DNA of 64,000 nucleotides, taken from assembly GCA_964545715.1 (NCBI GenBank), contig CAZJHX010000026.1:1-64000 (forward strand). Direction: 5' to 3'. Under the pieces are notes generated by a model. It searched no databases and was not told where the DNA came from. It saw only the letters and a list, made by a program, of their open reading frames with translations. The position numbers and the translations under genes are program-made. The first letter of the stretch is position 1. Each line of letters starts with the position of its first letter. The stretch comes from CAZJHX01 sp964545715. GTDB lineage: Bacteria; Myxococcota_A; UBA9042; GCA-2863065. Below, piece by piece: positions 26,251 to 36,439 of this stretch.

Positions 26251-28578
26251 TTGGCCAGACTCGAGTACATCGACAACGACGGAGGAAAAGCCGTCGTCAA
26301 CTTACGCGAAGGCGAGAGCGTCAGCATTGGACGCAATCCGGGCTCGTCCATCCACACGACGAATCCGTCCGTTTCGCGTAACCACGGCCGTATCTACAAG
26401 AAGAACGGCGACTGGATCATCAAGGATCTGGGCAGCTCCAACGGGACGTACGTAAACGACGAGCCGGTGCAGCAGGTGCCGCTGTCGCCCGACGATCAGA
26501 TCCGCTGCGGCGACTTTGTCATTGGGTTTGTCAACGACGGTGAGTCGACGCCGGACACGCCGCGCGCCCCGGCGAAACAGAAGCGGCGGCGCGCTCGAGC
26601 CAGTACGCAGGCGCCGGGGACAGGCGATCCGTTCGCGTTTAGTGAGGATGATCTGGAGGCGCCCTCTTCGGGGACGGGCAGCCGCGCGGTGTTGGAGCGG
26701 GCGACGGGTACCGGGCAGCGGACGATGAAGCCCCGCATGATGAAGACGACCGACAACAAGATCCCCGTGCAGGACACGAAGGGCAAGGGTCGGAAGTCGC
26801 GCGACGCGGAGGAGAAACCGCGCTCACGAAGCCGTCCGTCGTCACCAACGCAGCTGCCGGATGACTCCGACAACTCGGTCGAGGCGCGGCGGGCGCGGCG
26901 TGACGCACGACGGGCCGAGCGGGAGGCGGCGCGCGCGGCGCGGGACAAGCGCGCGCAGGAGAAGGACGCGCCGGCCGCCGAGGAAGAGAGCCCCAGGCGC
27001 AGCAGCCGGCGGTCGGAGCGCAAGGAGCGTTCGGAGCGCAGTGAGCGGTCGGAGCGCAGTCGGCGGTCCGAGGCTGACGAGAAGCCGTCGCAGGCCGAGC
27101 GCAGGTCGGCGCGAAAAGAGTCGGCGCGAGAAGAGGCGCCGGCGCGCGGAGAGAAGCGGGCGCGCCGTCGTCAACGCGAAGAGAAGAAGCCGGAGCGGTC
27201 GAAAAACGAAGAGCGCCTGATCCAGCAGATTCAAGAGCAGGCGGAAGAGCTGGATACGCTGACCCAGGAGGTCAAAGAGCGGCGCCGCATGGTCTCGGAT
27301 CTGGAGGCCAAGCTCGACGACATGGAGAGTCGGGCCACCCGGTACGAGGTCGAGCTGGACTCGATTACCGAGAAGTACGTCCAGATCAAGGATCAGCTCA
27401 CGCTCAGCAAAGAGCGCCTGGACGAGACCCGCGAAGAGCTGGCGGAGAAGGATGACAAGGTCTTCTCGCTGGAGAGCCGCGCCAGTGAGCTGGACAGCGA
27501 GCTCGAGCTGGCCCGAGACCGCGCGCTGGGCTCGCAGGAGGCCACGGCCAACTTCAAGATCAAGCTGACGCAGAAAGACCGCCAGATCGAGGAGCTGCAG
27601 CGGCAATACGATCTGATGGAGTTCGAGTTCCGGGCGGTGAAAGACGAGATGGCCGCCCTGGCCGAGAACCACAACGACAACGCCGGTGACAGCCAGAAGC
27701 TGGAGCGGAAGGTCAACCAGCTGCGCGAGATCATCGCGGACAAAGAGAACGTGGTCAGCGAGCTGCGCCTGGAGCTGGAGAACAAGGATATCGAGATCCG
27801 CCAGATCCGCATGGGCATGGGGATGACGGATCTCGAGGACGAGAAGCGCAAGCTGCTCGAGGACTACTACGAGAAGAACCGCGAGGCGGACTCACTTCGC
27901 GACGAGAACACGAAGCTTCAGATCCAGTTCAAGGGGCTGGAGGAGAAGCAGGACGAGCTGGAAGAGGAGCTCAAGCGCAAGGCTGAGGCGTACGCCGACA
28001 TTACCGCGCATCCCGATTACAAGGCCAAGGTTCGCGAGACCAAGCGTCTGGAAGAGCGGGTGGCGGAGATCGAAGGCGATCTGGCCAGCGCCGAGGACCG
28101 GCTGGGCGAGTTTACGGCCGAGGATCGCAAGCGATTGCAGGGTGAGGTGGCGTTCTTCAAGCGGAAGAGCGCGACGATCGAGGACAAGCTGGGGCGCGCC
28201 GAGACCCTGGTCGGCGAGCTGGAGGAGCAGCTTGCGGCTGCTGAGGAGGCTGCCGCAGAGCCGCCGCCGCCGGCGCCCGCACCTGAGCCGGCAGGCGTGT
28301 CGGCCGAGGAGCTGGACTCGAAGCTGGAGGAGCTCAAAAGTGGCCTCACAGACGAGCTGGAGGGCGTCTACGAGATGTTCATCCAGTGGCGCAGCAATTT
28401 CTCGTTGTTCAAGACCTACCTGGGCGAAGTCGAGTCGGCTATCGAGGGGCTGGGTGGCGGTGACAAGGAGAGCGCCAACGAGGCGATGGAGTCGGTGAAC
28501 GACCTGCTGAGGGTGGTCGACTCGGACGCCAAGGCGCTGAAGCGCGGTCTGAACAAGTTCAAGAAGAAGGTCCAGTAG
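26251..28578 (+). CDS. FHA-domain / long coiled-coil protein
   Basis: 775 aa from TTG 26251, chosen because the FHA fold begins right there (ARLEYIDNDG); a TTG 90 bp upstream would add unrelated sequence. FHA domain at 1-95: SIGR (25-28), SVSRNH (40-45), SSNGTYVN (62-69), with phosphothreonine-binding residues intact. Residues about 100-330 are low-complexity Arg/Ser/Glu-rich (RSERKERSERSERS). Residues about 330-680 are a long heptad-rich coiled coil. The C-terminal about 90 aa is helical. It is the first gene of the operon with the Ycf46-like ATPase. Probably a phosphorylation-dependent scaffold, with the coiled coil giving length; the exact role is unknown. Confidence 0.82.
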   Translation: MARLEYIDNDGGKAVVNLREGESVSIGRNPGSSIHTTNPSVSRNHGRIYKKNGDWIIKDLGSSNGTYVNDEPVQQVPLSPDDQIRCGDFVIGFVNDGESTPDTPRAPAKQKRRRARASTQAPGTGDPFAFSEDDLEAPSSGTGSRAVLERATGTGQRTMKPRMMKTTDNKIPVQDTKGKGRKSRDAEEKPRSRSRPSSPTQLPDDSDNSVEARRARRDARRAEREAARAARDKRAQEKDAPAAEEESPRRSSRRSERKERSERSERSERSRRSEADEKPSQAERRSARKESAREEAPARGEKRARRRQREEKKPERSKNEERLIQQIQEQAEELDTLTQEVKERRRMVSDLEAKLDDMESRATRYEVELDSITEKYVQIKDQLTLSKERLDETREELAEKDDKVFSLESRASELDSELELARDRALGSQEATANFKIKLTQKDRQIEELQRQYDLMEFEFRAVKDEMAALAENHNDNAGDSQKLERKVNQLREIIADKENVVSELRLELENKDIEIRQIRMGMGMTDLEDEKRKLLEDYYEKNREADSLRDENTKLQIQFKGLEEKQDELEEELKRKAEAYADITAHPDYKAKVRETKRLEERVAEIEGDLASAEDRLGEFTAEDRKRLQGEVAFFKRKSATIEDKLGRAETLVGELEEQLAAAEEAAAEPPPPAPAPEPAGVSAEELDSKLEELKSGLTDELEGVYEMFIQWRSNFSLFKTYLGEVESAIEGLGGGDKESANEAMESVNDLLRVVDSDAKALKRGLNKFKKKVQ

Positions 28579-28593
28579 CATCAAGGAGCACAT

Positions 28594-30207
28594 ATGAGCA
28601 GCCAAACACCGGCCCGCGAGGAGCTGACCGGAACGTCGCGGGAGATCGAAGACCTCATTCGCGCCCGGTACATCCTCATCTACGTGGTTTCTGCCGAGGA
28701 GAAGCGTGTCGAGGACGCGCTGTTGAAGGTCGGCAACAACCGCAAGCGCAAGGTGCTGGCGTGGTCGTGCACCGAGGGCCTGGAGGCCGTCGATGGGACC
28801 GAGTCGTTTCAGGACATTCGCGATCCGCTGCGTGCGCTGGAGTTCATCGCCAAGTACGAGGATGACGCCATCTTTGTGCTGCGCGACTTCCACCCGTACC
28901 TGAAGGATCCGACTGTTACGCGCCGGCTGCGGGACCTGAACCGCGACTTCAAGCGCGGTAGCAACTACAAGCGCAACATCGTGCTGCTGTCGGGCATCTT
29001 GAACGTGCCGATGGAGATCGAGAAGGACCTGGCGGTCGTGGACTTTGAGCTGCCCGACCGCGATGACATCGAGCACATCGTCGACAAGATGATGACCTCG
29101 CTGTCGCACCTGCCGATGGACGCGCGCACGGACCCGCAGAAGAAGCGGCGCGTGGTTGAGGGGGCGCTCGGTCTGACGGCCGAGGAGGCGGAGAACGTCT
29201 TCTCCAAGTCGATCATCCGCTGCAAGGACTTCGACCTGGACGTGATCGTCAACGAGAAGAAGACGATCATTCGCAAGAGCGGGATCCTCGAGTTTTACGA
29301 GACGCACATGGACATGAGCAGCGTCGGTGGTCTCGACGTGCTCAAAGACTGGTTCCAGAAGCGCAGCCGCGCGTTTGAGGACGACGCCCGGGCGTTTGGT
29401 CTGCCGATGCCGAAAGGGCTGCTGCTGCTGGGTATCCCCGGCTGCGGTAAGTCGCTGACCGCGAAGGCGCTGGGCCATCAGTGGCAGGTGCCGCTGTTGC
29501 GCCTGGACGTCGGCAAGGTGTTTGCCGGGCTGGTCGGTCAGTCCGAAGAGAACATGCGCAAGGCGATCAAGACCGCGGAGGCCGTGGCGCCGTGCATCCT
29601 GTGGCTGGACGAGCTGGAGAAGGGCTTCAGCGGGTCGTCGTCGTCGGGTTCGACCGATGGCGGTACGACGGCGCGCGTGTTCGCCAGCTTCCTGACCTGG
29701 CTGCAGGACAAAGAGTCGCCGGTGTTCGTGGTGGCGACGGCCAACAACGTGCACTCGCTGCCGCCGGAGCTCCTTCGTAAGGGCCGCTTCGACGAGATCT
29801 TCTTTGTCGATCTGCCGACTCAGGAGGAGCGCGGGACGATCTTCAAGATCCACATCCGCAAGAAGAACCGCGACCCGGATATGTTCGACCTGGACCAGAT
29901 CATCGCGGCGACGCAGGGCTTCAGTGGCTCGGAGATCGAGCAGGCGCTGATCAGCTGCCTGTACGACCTGTTTGAGGACGGGTTGAACTTCAAGGTGGCG
30001 GAGATCGAGAGCACCGAGTACAGCGAGGCGATCGCCTTCAACACGGAGCGGATGGTCACCAGCTGTAAGGAGATCATCCCGCTCAGCTACACTATGAAGG
30101 AGATGATCGACGGCATGCGCGACTGGTCGAGATCCCGCGCGCGTGCGGCGTCGACCACGACGACTGAGGCGGTCGACGAAGCGGCCACGCGGCAATTGGA
30201 GATCTGA
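28594..30207 (+). CDS. Ycf46-like AAA+ ATPase
   Basis: 537 aa. The N-terminal about 250 aa is the Ycf46-type domain (AEEKRVEDALLKV, CTEGLEAVDG, DDAIFVLRDFHPYL) and the C-terminal half is a classic AAA module: Walker A GIPGCGKS (280-287), Walker B LWLDE (336-340), an Ala/Ser-rich loop GSSSSGSTDGG, sensor 1 VVATANN, and the Arg-finger region LLRKGRFDE. Ycf46 is known from plastid and cyanobacterial genomes; its biochemical function is not established. AAGGAG precedes ATG 28594. It is followed with 1-bp overlap by the Ycf35 homologue, reproducing a cyanobacterial association in a non-phototroph-like genome. Expected role: an ATP-driven remodeller, with the two small proteins as partners. Confidence 0.9.
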   Translation: MSSQTPAREELTGTSREIEDLIRARYILIYVVSAEEKRVEDALLKVGNNRKRKVLAWSCTEGLEAVDGTESFQDIRDPLRALEFIAKYEDDAIFVLRDFHPYLKDPTVTRRLRDLNRDFKRGSNYKRNIVLLSGILNVPMEIEKDLAVVDFELPDRDDIEHIVDKMMTSLSHLPMDARTDPQKKRRVVEGALGLTAEEAENVFSKSIIRCKDFDLDVIVNEKKTIIRKSGILEFYETHMDMSSVGGLDVLKDWFQKRSRAFEDDARAFGLPMPKGLLLLGIPGCGKSLTAKALGHQWQVPLLRLDVGKVFAGLVGQSEENMRKAIKTAEAVAPCILWLDELEKGFSGSSSSGSTDGGTTARVFASFLTWLQDKESPVFVVATANNVHSLPPELLRKGRFDEIFFVDLPTQEERGTIFKIHIRKKNRDPDMFDLDQIIAATQGFSGSEIEQALISCLYDLFEDGLNFKVAEIESTEYSEAIAFNTERMVTSCKEIIPLSYTMKEMIDGMRDWSRSRARAASTTTTEAVDEAATRQLEI

Positions 30208-30611
30208 TGAGTCACTTCACTACGGTCGAGACCAAGATCAAGGACCTGCTGATGCTCAAGCGGGCTCTGAAGGACCTGAACATTCAGTTCTCGGAGCAGA
30301 CGGAAGAGCAGAAGTGCTACGTCAAGGGCTACCAGGGCCAGACGACGGACGCCAAGATGTCCATCCACATCTCGAAGTCGTACGACATCGGGGTGAAGGT
30401 GGACGCCAACGGCAATGTCGGATTTGTGGCGGACTGGTGGGGCGTCGAGACCACCAAGGGGTGGTCGGAAGAGGAGTTCCTGCAGAAGGTCACGCGCAAG
30501 TACAGCTACCACAAGGTGATGCAAGAGGTAGAGGACCGCGGGTACACGCTTGAGACGGAAGAAGTGAAAGAGGACGAGACCATCCAAATCCGCGTCCGGA
30601 CGTGGGGTTGA
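30207..30611 (+). CDS. DUF1257 / Ycf35-like protein
   Basis: 134 aa, full family length. It begins MSHFTTVETKIKDLLMLKRALKDLN in the family style, with the G-Y-Q-G-Q and ADWWG segments characteristic of DUF1257, and an E-rich end. Ycf35 is a small plastid/cyanobacterial protein of unknown function. Its ATG overlaps the ATPase stop codon by one base, so translation is coupled. The next gene (DUF2997) follows after 4 bp. Together these suggest a co-complex. No membrane segment is present. Confidence 0.9.
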   Translation: MSHFTTVETKIKDLLMLKRALKDLNIQFSEQTEEQKCYVKGYQGQTTDAKMSIHISKSYDIGVKVDANGNVGFVADWWGVETTKGWSEEEFLQKVTRKYSYHKVMQEVEDRGYTLETEEVKEDETIQIRVRTWG

Positions 30612-30615
30612 GACC

Positions 30616-30816
30616 GTGAAAAAGACCGAGATCATCTTCGACATCGATTCCAACGGAAACATCACCATCACGGTCGAGGGCGCCAAGGGCAAGAGCTGTG
30701 AAGAGCTGACCAAGCAGCTGGAAGAGGCGCTTGGGACCGTGACGGCGCGCGAGCACACGTCTGAGTACTACCAGGAAGAAGAGAAGGCCGCGCTGAAGAT
30801 CACGCTGGGTGACTGA
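30616..30816 (+). CDS. DUF2997 small protein
   Basis: 66 aa from GTG 30616. It shows the compact beta-beta-alpha pattern of DUF2997: IIFDIDSNGNITITVEGAKG, then CEELTKQLEEALG with the conserved Cys. DUF2997 genes are typically next to DUF1257 genes. Its last 8 bp overlap the start of the next gene. Small and acidic, it may be an adaptor or regulator of the ATPase. Confidence is high for the family, low for function. Confidence 0.88.
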   Translation: MKKTEIIFDIDSNGNITITVEGAKGKSCEELTKQLEEALGTVTAREHTSEYYQEEEKAALKITLGD

Positions 30817-31467
30817 GGAGTTTACCCCGACGCTGTGGCGGCATCTGGAGTCGCGCCACCCGGAGCTGAACCTGGCTCACGACGAGGTGAAGCGGCGGTT
30901 CTGGTCCATTCAAGCCGGCATCAAGTCTGAGTCCCTGGTGGGCGAGTTCATCGACGTGACTCCCGATGTGCTGGCCAACGAGGTCGCAGAGCGCGCGGCG
31001 CAGCGCCCCGGGATGATCAAGGAGCATCGCGAAGGGGACAAGGAGCTTGAGTACGACACGATGCTCGTCGGCAAGATGGAGCGGACGTGTCCTCAGTTCA
31101 ACCTGCGCAACGTCGCGCGCGCGATTCTGGAGATCGACATGGAGTGGACGGAGTGGGGCAAGATCGAGCTGCCCGACCGCCACGGCTTTGAGGCCGATCT
31201 GGAGGAGGTCCGGACGGCGAGGGTCGAGCCGCCGGTGTTCCTGACCGAGGAGTACTCATCGCTGGCGAACAGGGCGCTGCAGGAGGACCTGTTCGAGGTC
31301 TTCTTCGGCAACGACTGGGAGCAGTGGTACGGCGAGGACAAGAAGCGCGCGATGGGCGCGATGTGGCTCTACAAACCCGAGGACGGCGGCAAGCGGACGC
31401 GTCCCTGGCCGGATATCCAAATCACAGAGCATAAGTATTGGAAGGGGCGCCTCATCACCGAGGAGTT

Positions 31468-31471
<4 letters not shown>
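30809..31471 (+). CDS. Conserved hypothetical protein of the Ycf46-like operon
   Basis: 220 aa from GTG 30809, overlapping the DUF2997 gene by 8 bp. No family recognised. It is soluble, acidic and Trp-rich in the C-terminal half (DWEQWYGEDKKRAMGAMWLYKP), with helix-forming segments in the first half (NEVAERAAQRPGMIKEH). Tight overlap makes it the fifth member of the operon and a specific candidate partner or substrate-recognition factor of the ATPase. It converges on the sigma54 regulator with a 4-bp 3' overlap, so no separate terminator fits between them. Confidence 0.65.
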
Positions 31472-32832
<1,361 letters not shown>

Positions 32833-32847
32833 TAGCGAGGAGGACTC

Positions 32848-34332
32848 CTAAATGCGGTTTTCCTTCCAGGTGCCCTGGCGGAACTTCCATGTCATTACAG
32901 CCGCCAGCAGCAGGATATACGTCAGGGCGGCGGCCCATATTCCGACGAGGCCGCCGTCGAGCGTGATGCCGAAGAGATAGGCGACCGGAATGAGGCAGCC
33001 CAGGTGCAAGACGAGCTCCGCGACCATGACGAAGACGGTGACGCCGGCGCCGAAGAGCGACTGCGCCAGGATCATGCCGAACGCGATCGGTGCCGCGCTC
33101 AGGCCCATCAGGCGCAGGGCGTCGTGAGCGGCCGTTACGACCTTGGGATCCGGGTTGAACCAGCCGGAGATGGTGTCGGGGAAGAGCACGATCAGCAGGC
33201 CGAGACATGCCATGAAGTAGGCGCCGATCTTAACGGACTCCCAGCCGTATCGCTCTGCGAGATCGGGCTTGCGGGCGCCCAGCGATTGGCCGACCAGCGT
33301 GGCGGTGGCTTGTCCAAAGGCCATGCACGTCATGAAGACCACGCTCATGATGTCCATGATGACTTTGGTCGCGGCGGTGTAGACGGGCGGGTTGGCCTCT
33401 ACGATTTTGGTGCGCAGATCGGCGGTCCAGACGGCGGCGGACTCCTGAGTGAAGATGCCTGTGTTGAGGGTGGAGTACTCGGGCATGCCCTGGACGGCGG
33501 CGGTTACTGTGGCCGCGTCCAGCCAGCCGACGATGGTGATGAAGACGGCAAAGCCGGTCATGACGAAGAGCGTGGCCAGGCCGCCGGGGATGCCGATTTT
33601 GACGACGCTGGCGATAACGGACCAGTCGAAGCTGCGGCGAGCGTACAAGCCGTATTTGCGGCGGGTTTTGCCGACGACCGAGTAGTAGATCATGATCGCC
33701 AGACCGATGAAGGTGGCGATGAGCGAGGCGAGGCCGGCGCCGGCCACGTACATCTGCGGGAAGGGCCCGATGCCGAAGATGAGGCAGTAGTTGAGAACGA
33801 CGTTGGCCACGTTCATGACGATGGCCGCGTGCATGTGGACTTTGGTGGAGCCGATGCCGTCGAAGAAGCCTTTGTAGACGATGGTGAGGACCATCGAGAC
33901 GACGCCGATAAAGCGGTACGTGCAGTATTGGACGCCGAACCTGACCACGCTCGGATTCGAGTGCAAATACGGATAAAAATCGGCGAGCGTGTAGAGCACC
34001 GCGGCGCTGGCGATGAGCGAGACGATGCCGGCAAAGGCGACTGCGTTGTTGAGGACGGCCCCAGCCCGCTTGTGTTGGCCTTCGCCGAAGCGACGCGCCG
34101 AGAGGGCTTGCGTACCAACCGAGACGGAAGAGATCAGTCCGCCGACAGCCCACATGAGGATGAGGCTGATCGCGATCGCGCTCTGTCCGGCGATGCTGTA
34201 CTCCGAGGGGAGCCGCCCGACCATGATCGTATCGACCAGGTTGATGGCGGTCTGTGTGAGCATCGCGATCGTGACAGGGTAGGCGAGTCGCAGAATGCGC
34301 TTACCGAGCGTCCGGTCCACTGAGAACGTCAC
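32848..34332 (-). CDS. MATE-family multidrug/solute efflux transporter
   Basis: 494 aa with twelve membrane segments by eye and the MATE signature: an early LAYPVTIAMLTQTAINLVDTIMVG helix, AIAISLILMWAVGG, and the second-half repeat VVFMTCMAFGQATATLVGQSLGA. Expected to export organic cations or other small toxic molecules, driven by Na+ or H+. ATG at 34332. A longer loop between helices around 275-320 (AVQGMPEYSTLNTGIFTQESAAVW) is unusual. It is transcribed divergently from the Cys-rich lipoprotein gene. Confidence 0.92.
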   Translation of the reverse strand: MTFSVDRTLGKRILRLAYPVTIAMLTQTAINLVDTIMVGRLPSEYSIAGQSAIAISLILMWAVGGLISSVSVGTQALSARRFGEGQHKRAGAVLNNAVAFAGIVSLIASAAVLYTLADFYPYLHSNPSVVRFGVQYCTYRFIGVVSMVLTIVYKGFFDGIGSTKVHMHAAIVMNVANVVLNYCLIFGIGPFPQMYVAGAGLASLIATFIGLAIMIYYSVVGKTRRKYGLYARRSFDWSVIASVVKIGIPGGLATLFVMTGFAVFITIVGWLDAATVTAAVQGMPEYSTLNTGIFTQESAAVWTADLRTKIVEANPPVYTAATKVIMDIMSVVFMTCMAFGQATATLVGQSLGARKPDLAERYGWESVKIGAYFMACLGLLIVLFPDTISGWFNPDPKVVTAAHDALRLMGLSAAPIAFGMILAQSLFGAGVTVFVMVAELVLHLGCLIPVAYLFGITLDGGLVGIWAAALTYILLLAAVMTWKFRQGTWKENRI

Positions 34333-34406
34333 AGCGCCCGGACGTTATGCTCGACCGGCTTGGAAAGCAAGCTTCGGCCGTTCCGCGACCTGACGGTGCA
34401 GCGAAT

Positions 34407-34436
34407 TTGACTTTGCGGAAGCGGGCGTTTTATAGC
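34407..34436 (+). promoter_or_regulatory. Sigma70-type promoter for the Cys-rich lipoprotein gene
   Basis: TTGACT (34407-34412), an 18-bp spacer, and TATAGC (34431-34436) lie 30 bp before the ATG of the small lipoprotein, with a strong GAGGAG ribosome site at 34455-34460. Confidence 0.55.
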
Positions 34437-34466
34437 TGGGTTCCACCGAACACTGAGGAGAGAAAA

Positions 34467-34736
34467 ATGAAGGTATTTAAGCTATTGATGGCGACGCTTG
34501 GTTTGGTTGCTCTTCTGCTGGTCAGCACCAGCTGTGGCAACGAGCCGGCGCCCGAGCAGCGCGTTGAGTGCACCAAGGATGCCGACTGCAACAAGAACGA
34601 CAAGTGCCGCGTGTGCTCGTCCGACAAGTGCGTCAAGAAGTCCGACTGCTGTACGACCGACCTGGAGTGCACCGGCGGCGAGCGCTGCTGGAACGTGCCC
34701 GGGAAAGCCTACGGCAAGTGCGGCGCCGCCAAGTAG
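34467..34736 (+). CDS. Small Cys-rich lipoprotein
   Basis: 89 aa from ATG 34467 (GAGGAG upstream). Signal KVFKLLMATLGLVALLLVSTSC ends at Cys23, a probable lipidation site, although the lipobox (STSC) is not canonical. The mature part carries twelve Cys in a Dickkopf-like spacing (CTKDADCNKNDKCRVC, CCTTDLECTGGERC), predicting several disulfides. Such motifs are frequent in Myxococcota surface proteins and suggest adhesion or protein binding. The next gene, 118 bp downstream, has the same motif plus a Pal domain, so this may be a partner. Confidence 0.75.
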   Translation: MKVFKLLMATLGLVALLLVSTSCGNEPAPEQRVECTKDADCNKNDKCRVCSSDKCVKKSDCCTTDLECTGGERCWNVPGKAYGKCGAAK

Positions 34737-34755
34737 CGACCGTTACCCAACACCG

Positions 34756-34784
34756 TTGACTCCTAACGGCCCTTCCGCTACGGT
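34756..34784 (+). promoter_or_regulatory. Sigma70-type promoter for the Pal-like gene
   Basis: TTGACT (34756-34761), a 17-bp spacer, and TACGGT (34779-34784). It lies in the 117-bp gap and would allow the Pal-like gene to be transcribed separately from the upstream lipoprotein. Confidence 0.45.
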
Positions 34785-34853
34785 CGCGCAGATCACGCGT
34801 GGGGGCTTTTAAGTGTGCGTGTCGATTGGGAATTAAACCTGGAGTGGAGCGCA

Positions 34854-35624
34854 ATGATCACGGGTAAGAACCTCGCAAAGCTGGTCGGTTTGGTGCTGCT
34901 TCTGCTGCCGTTTGCGGCATGCGGACCGACGTATCCGAACTGCGATACGGACCAGCACTGTGTCGAGAAGAACGAGGTCTGTGTCAACGGCCTGTGCAAG
35001 CAGTGTCGGGACGACTCTCAGTGCAACGCCGCAGATCCTTGTGGTGCGTGTCTGGGTAACGCCTGTGGCCGCCGCTCCGGCTGCTGCACCAGTGATGCGG
35101 ACTGCCCCGGCGGTCGCTGCTGGAACGTGGCGGGCACCAACGCGGGCCAGTGCGGCGCGCAGTGCAACCCTCAGCACCCGTGTCCGGCTGGACAGCGGTG
35201 CAACGCGCAGGGCAACTGCGTACCTGACAGCCAGTGCAGCGCTTCGGTGCCGTGCCCGCCCGGTCAGCGTTGCGATAACGGCCAGTGCGTTCAGGCGTGC
35301 AGCCTGCAGGCGGTCAACTTCGACTTCAACGAGAGTCGGATTCGTCTCGACCAGCAGGACACGATCAACGCCAATGGCGACTGCATCAAGACCAACGGCA
35401 AGTCCGTACGCGTCGAGGGGCACTGCGATGAGCGAGGCACCGAGGAGTACAACATGGCGCTCGGTGAGCGTCGTGCGTCGAGCTCCAAGCGGTACCTGAA
35501 GAACCTGGGCATCTCCAGTAGCTCGATGCGCACCATCAGCTACGGCGAGGAGAAGCCGGTCTGCACGTCGAGCAACGAGAGTTGCTGGTCGCAGAACCGC
35601 CGCGCCGAGTTCGTCTTCGAGTAA
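34854..35624 (+). CDS. Cys-rich, Pal/OmpA-like peptidoglycan-associated lipoprotein
   Basis: 256 aa from ATG 34854 (GGAG 4 nt upstream). Lipoprotein-type N-terminus ends at PFAACG. Residues about 22-155 contain Cys-rich repeats (CDTDQHC, CTSDADCPGGRC, CPAGQRCNAQGNC, CPPGQRCDNGQC). The C-terminal about 110 aa is an OmpA/Pal peptidoglycan-binding domain: VNFDFNESRI, VEGHCDERGTEEYNMALGERRA with the Asp and Arg that bind peptidoglycan, and NRRAEFV. It anchors the outer membrane to the cell wall. A CpoB-like gene follows after 15 bp, consistent with Tol-Pal context, although tolQRAB are not in view. The Cys-rich N-terminal insert is not part of standard Pal. Confidence 0.88.
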   Translation: MITGKNLAKLVGLVLLLLPFAACGPTYPNCDTDQHCVEKNEVCVNGLCKQCRDDSQCNAADPCGACLGNACGRRSGCCTSDADCPGGRCWNVAGTNAGQCGAQCNPQHPCPAGQRCNAQGNCVPDSQCSASVPCPPGQRCDNGQCVQACSLQAVNFDFNESRIRLDQQDTINANGDCIKTNGKSVRVEGHCDERGTEEYNMALGERRASSSKRYLKNLGISSSSMRTISYGEEKPVCTSSNESCWSQNRRAEFVFE

Positions 35625-35639
35625 TCCGTAGGCACTGCC

Positions 35640-36425
35640 GTGCCGCGGCTCGCTCAACTCACCACACTTCTGCTGCTGTTCTCCTTTGTGTCGGCCTGCG
35701 CCACGCTTGGCCGCCACAAGGAGCTCGAGAAGCGCGTCCTGGCGCTGGAGAAGTTCCAGCGCGACACGACGGCTGTGCTTCAGCGGGATGTCACGCGGCT
35801 GGAGAACCTCAACCAGCGTATCCAGAAGGCCACCGCCGAGCTGCGTCGATATGGCGCGGGTCTGGCGGCGAAGGTCGAGGGGCAGGAAGAGGCCGGTCGG
35901 CAGCTGCTGGGGCGCATTGAGGAGCTGCAGCACCTGACCGCGAAGTTCAGTGAGGACATGGGCGCGGTGCGGAAGTTCCTGGACCGCAAGTTCGGCTTCT
36001 CGCTGGTCAAGCTGCCGGCGAACACCCCGAAACAGCCTGACAAGCTCTACAGCTTTGCGATCTCGCAGCTGAAGGCGAACAAGATCGACCTGGCGCGGGC
36101 CTTGTTTCAGCACTTTGTGAAGCATCACTCCAACCACCCGCGCGCGCTGACGGCCGGCCTGAACATAGGCGAGACGTACCGGATGCAGCGTCGGTACAAG
36201 GACGCGCTGAAGGCGTATTTTGCGGTCTACGAGCCGTGGGCCAACCGGACAAAAAAGGCGCCGCCGGAGGTGCCGATTGCGCTGTGGCTGGCGGCAAAGG
36301 CCCTGCAGGAGAGTGGCGCGTGTCGCAAGTCGATAGACATGTACAAAGAGATCATCCGCTCGTTCCGCAAATCGCCCGAGGCGACCAAAGCCAAACAAAA
36401 GCTGAAGACCCTCAAGTGCAACTGA
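35640..36425 (+). CDS. CpoB/YbgF-like TPR lipoprotein
   Basis: 261 aa from GTG 35640. Lipobox FVSAC at residues 16-20. An N-terminal coiled coil (about 25-110: KELEKRVLALEKFQRD...) is followed by TPR-like repeats (LYSFAISQLKANKIDLARALFQHFVKHHSNH; ALWLAAKALQESGACRKSIDMYKEII). This is the architecture of CpoB, which coordinates peptidoglycan synthesis with outer-membrane constriction through Tol. It lies 15 bp downstream of the Pal-like gene and 14 bp before mnmG, so all three may be cotranscribed. A lipid anchor is not standard for E. coli CpoB. Confidence 0.78.
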   Translation: MPRLAQLTTLLLLFSFVSACATLGRHKELEKRVLALEKFQRDTTAVLQRDVTRLENLNQRIQKATAELRRYGAGLAAKVEGQEEAGRQLLGRIEELQHLTAKFSEDMGAVRKFLDRKFGFSLVKLPANTPKQPDKLYSFAISQLKANKIDLARALFQHFVKHHSNHPRALTAGLNIGETYRMQRRYKDALKAYFAVYEPWANRTKKAPPEVPIALWLAAKALQESGACRKSIDMYKEIIRSFRKSPEATKAKQKLKTLKCN

Positions 36426-36439
36426 TGTAGGTTGCCGCT

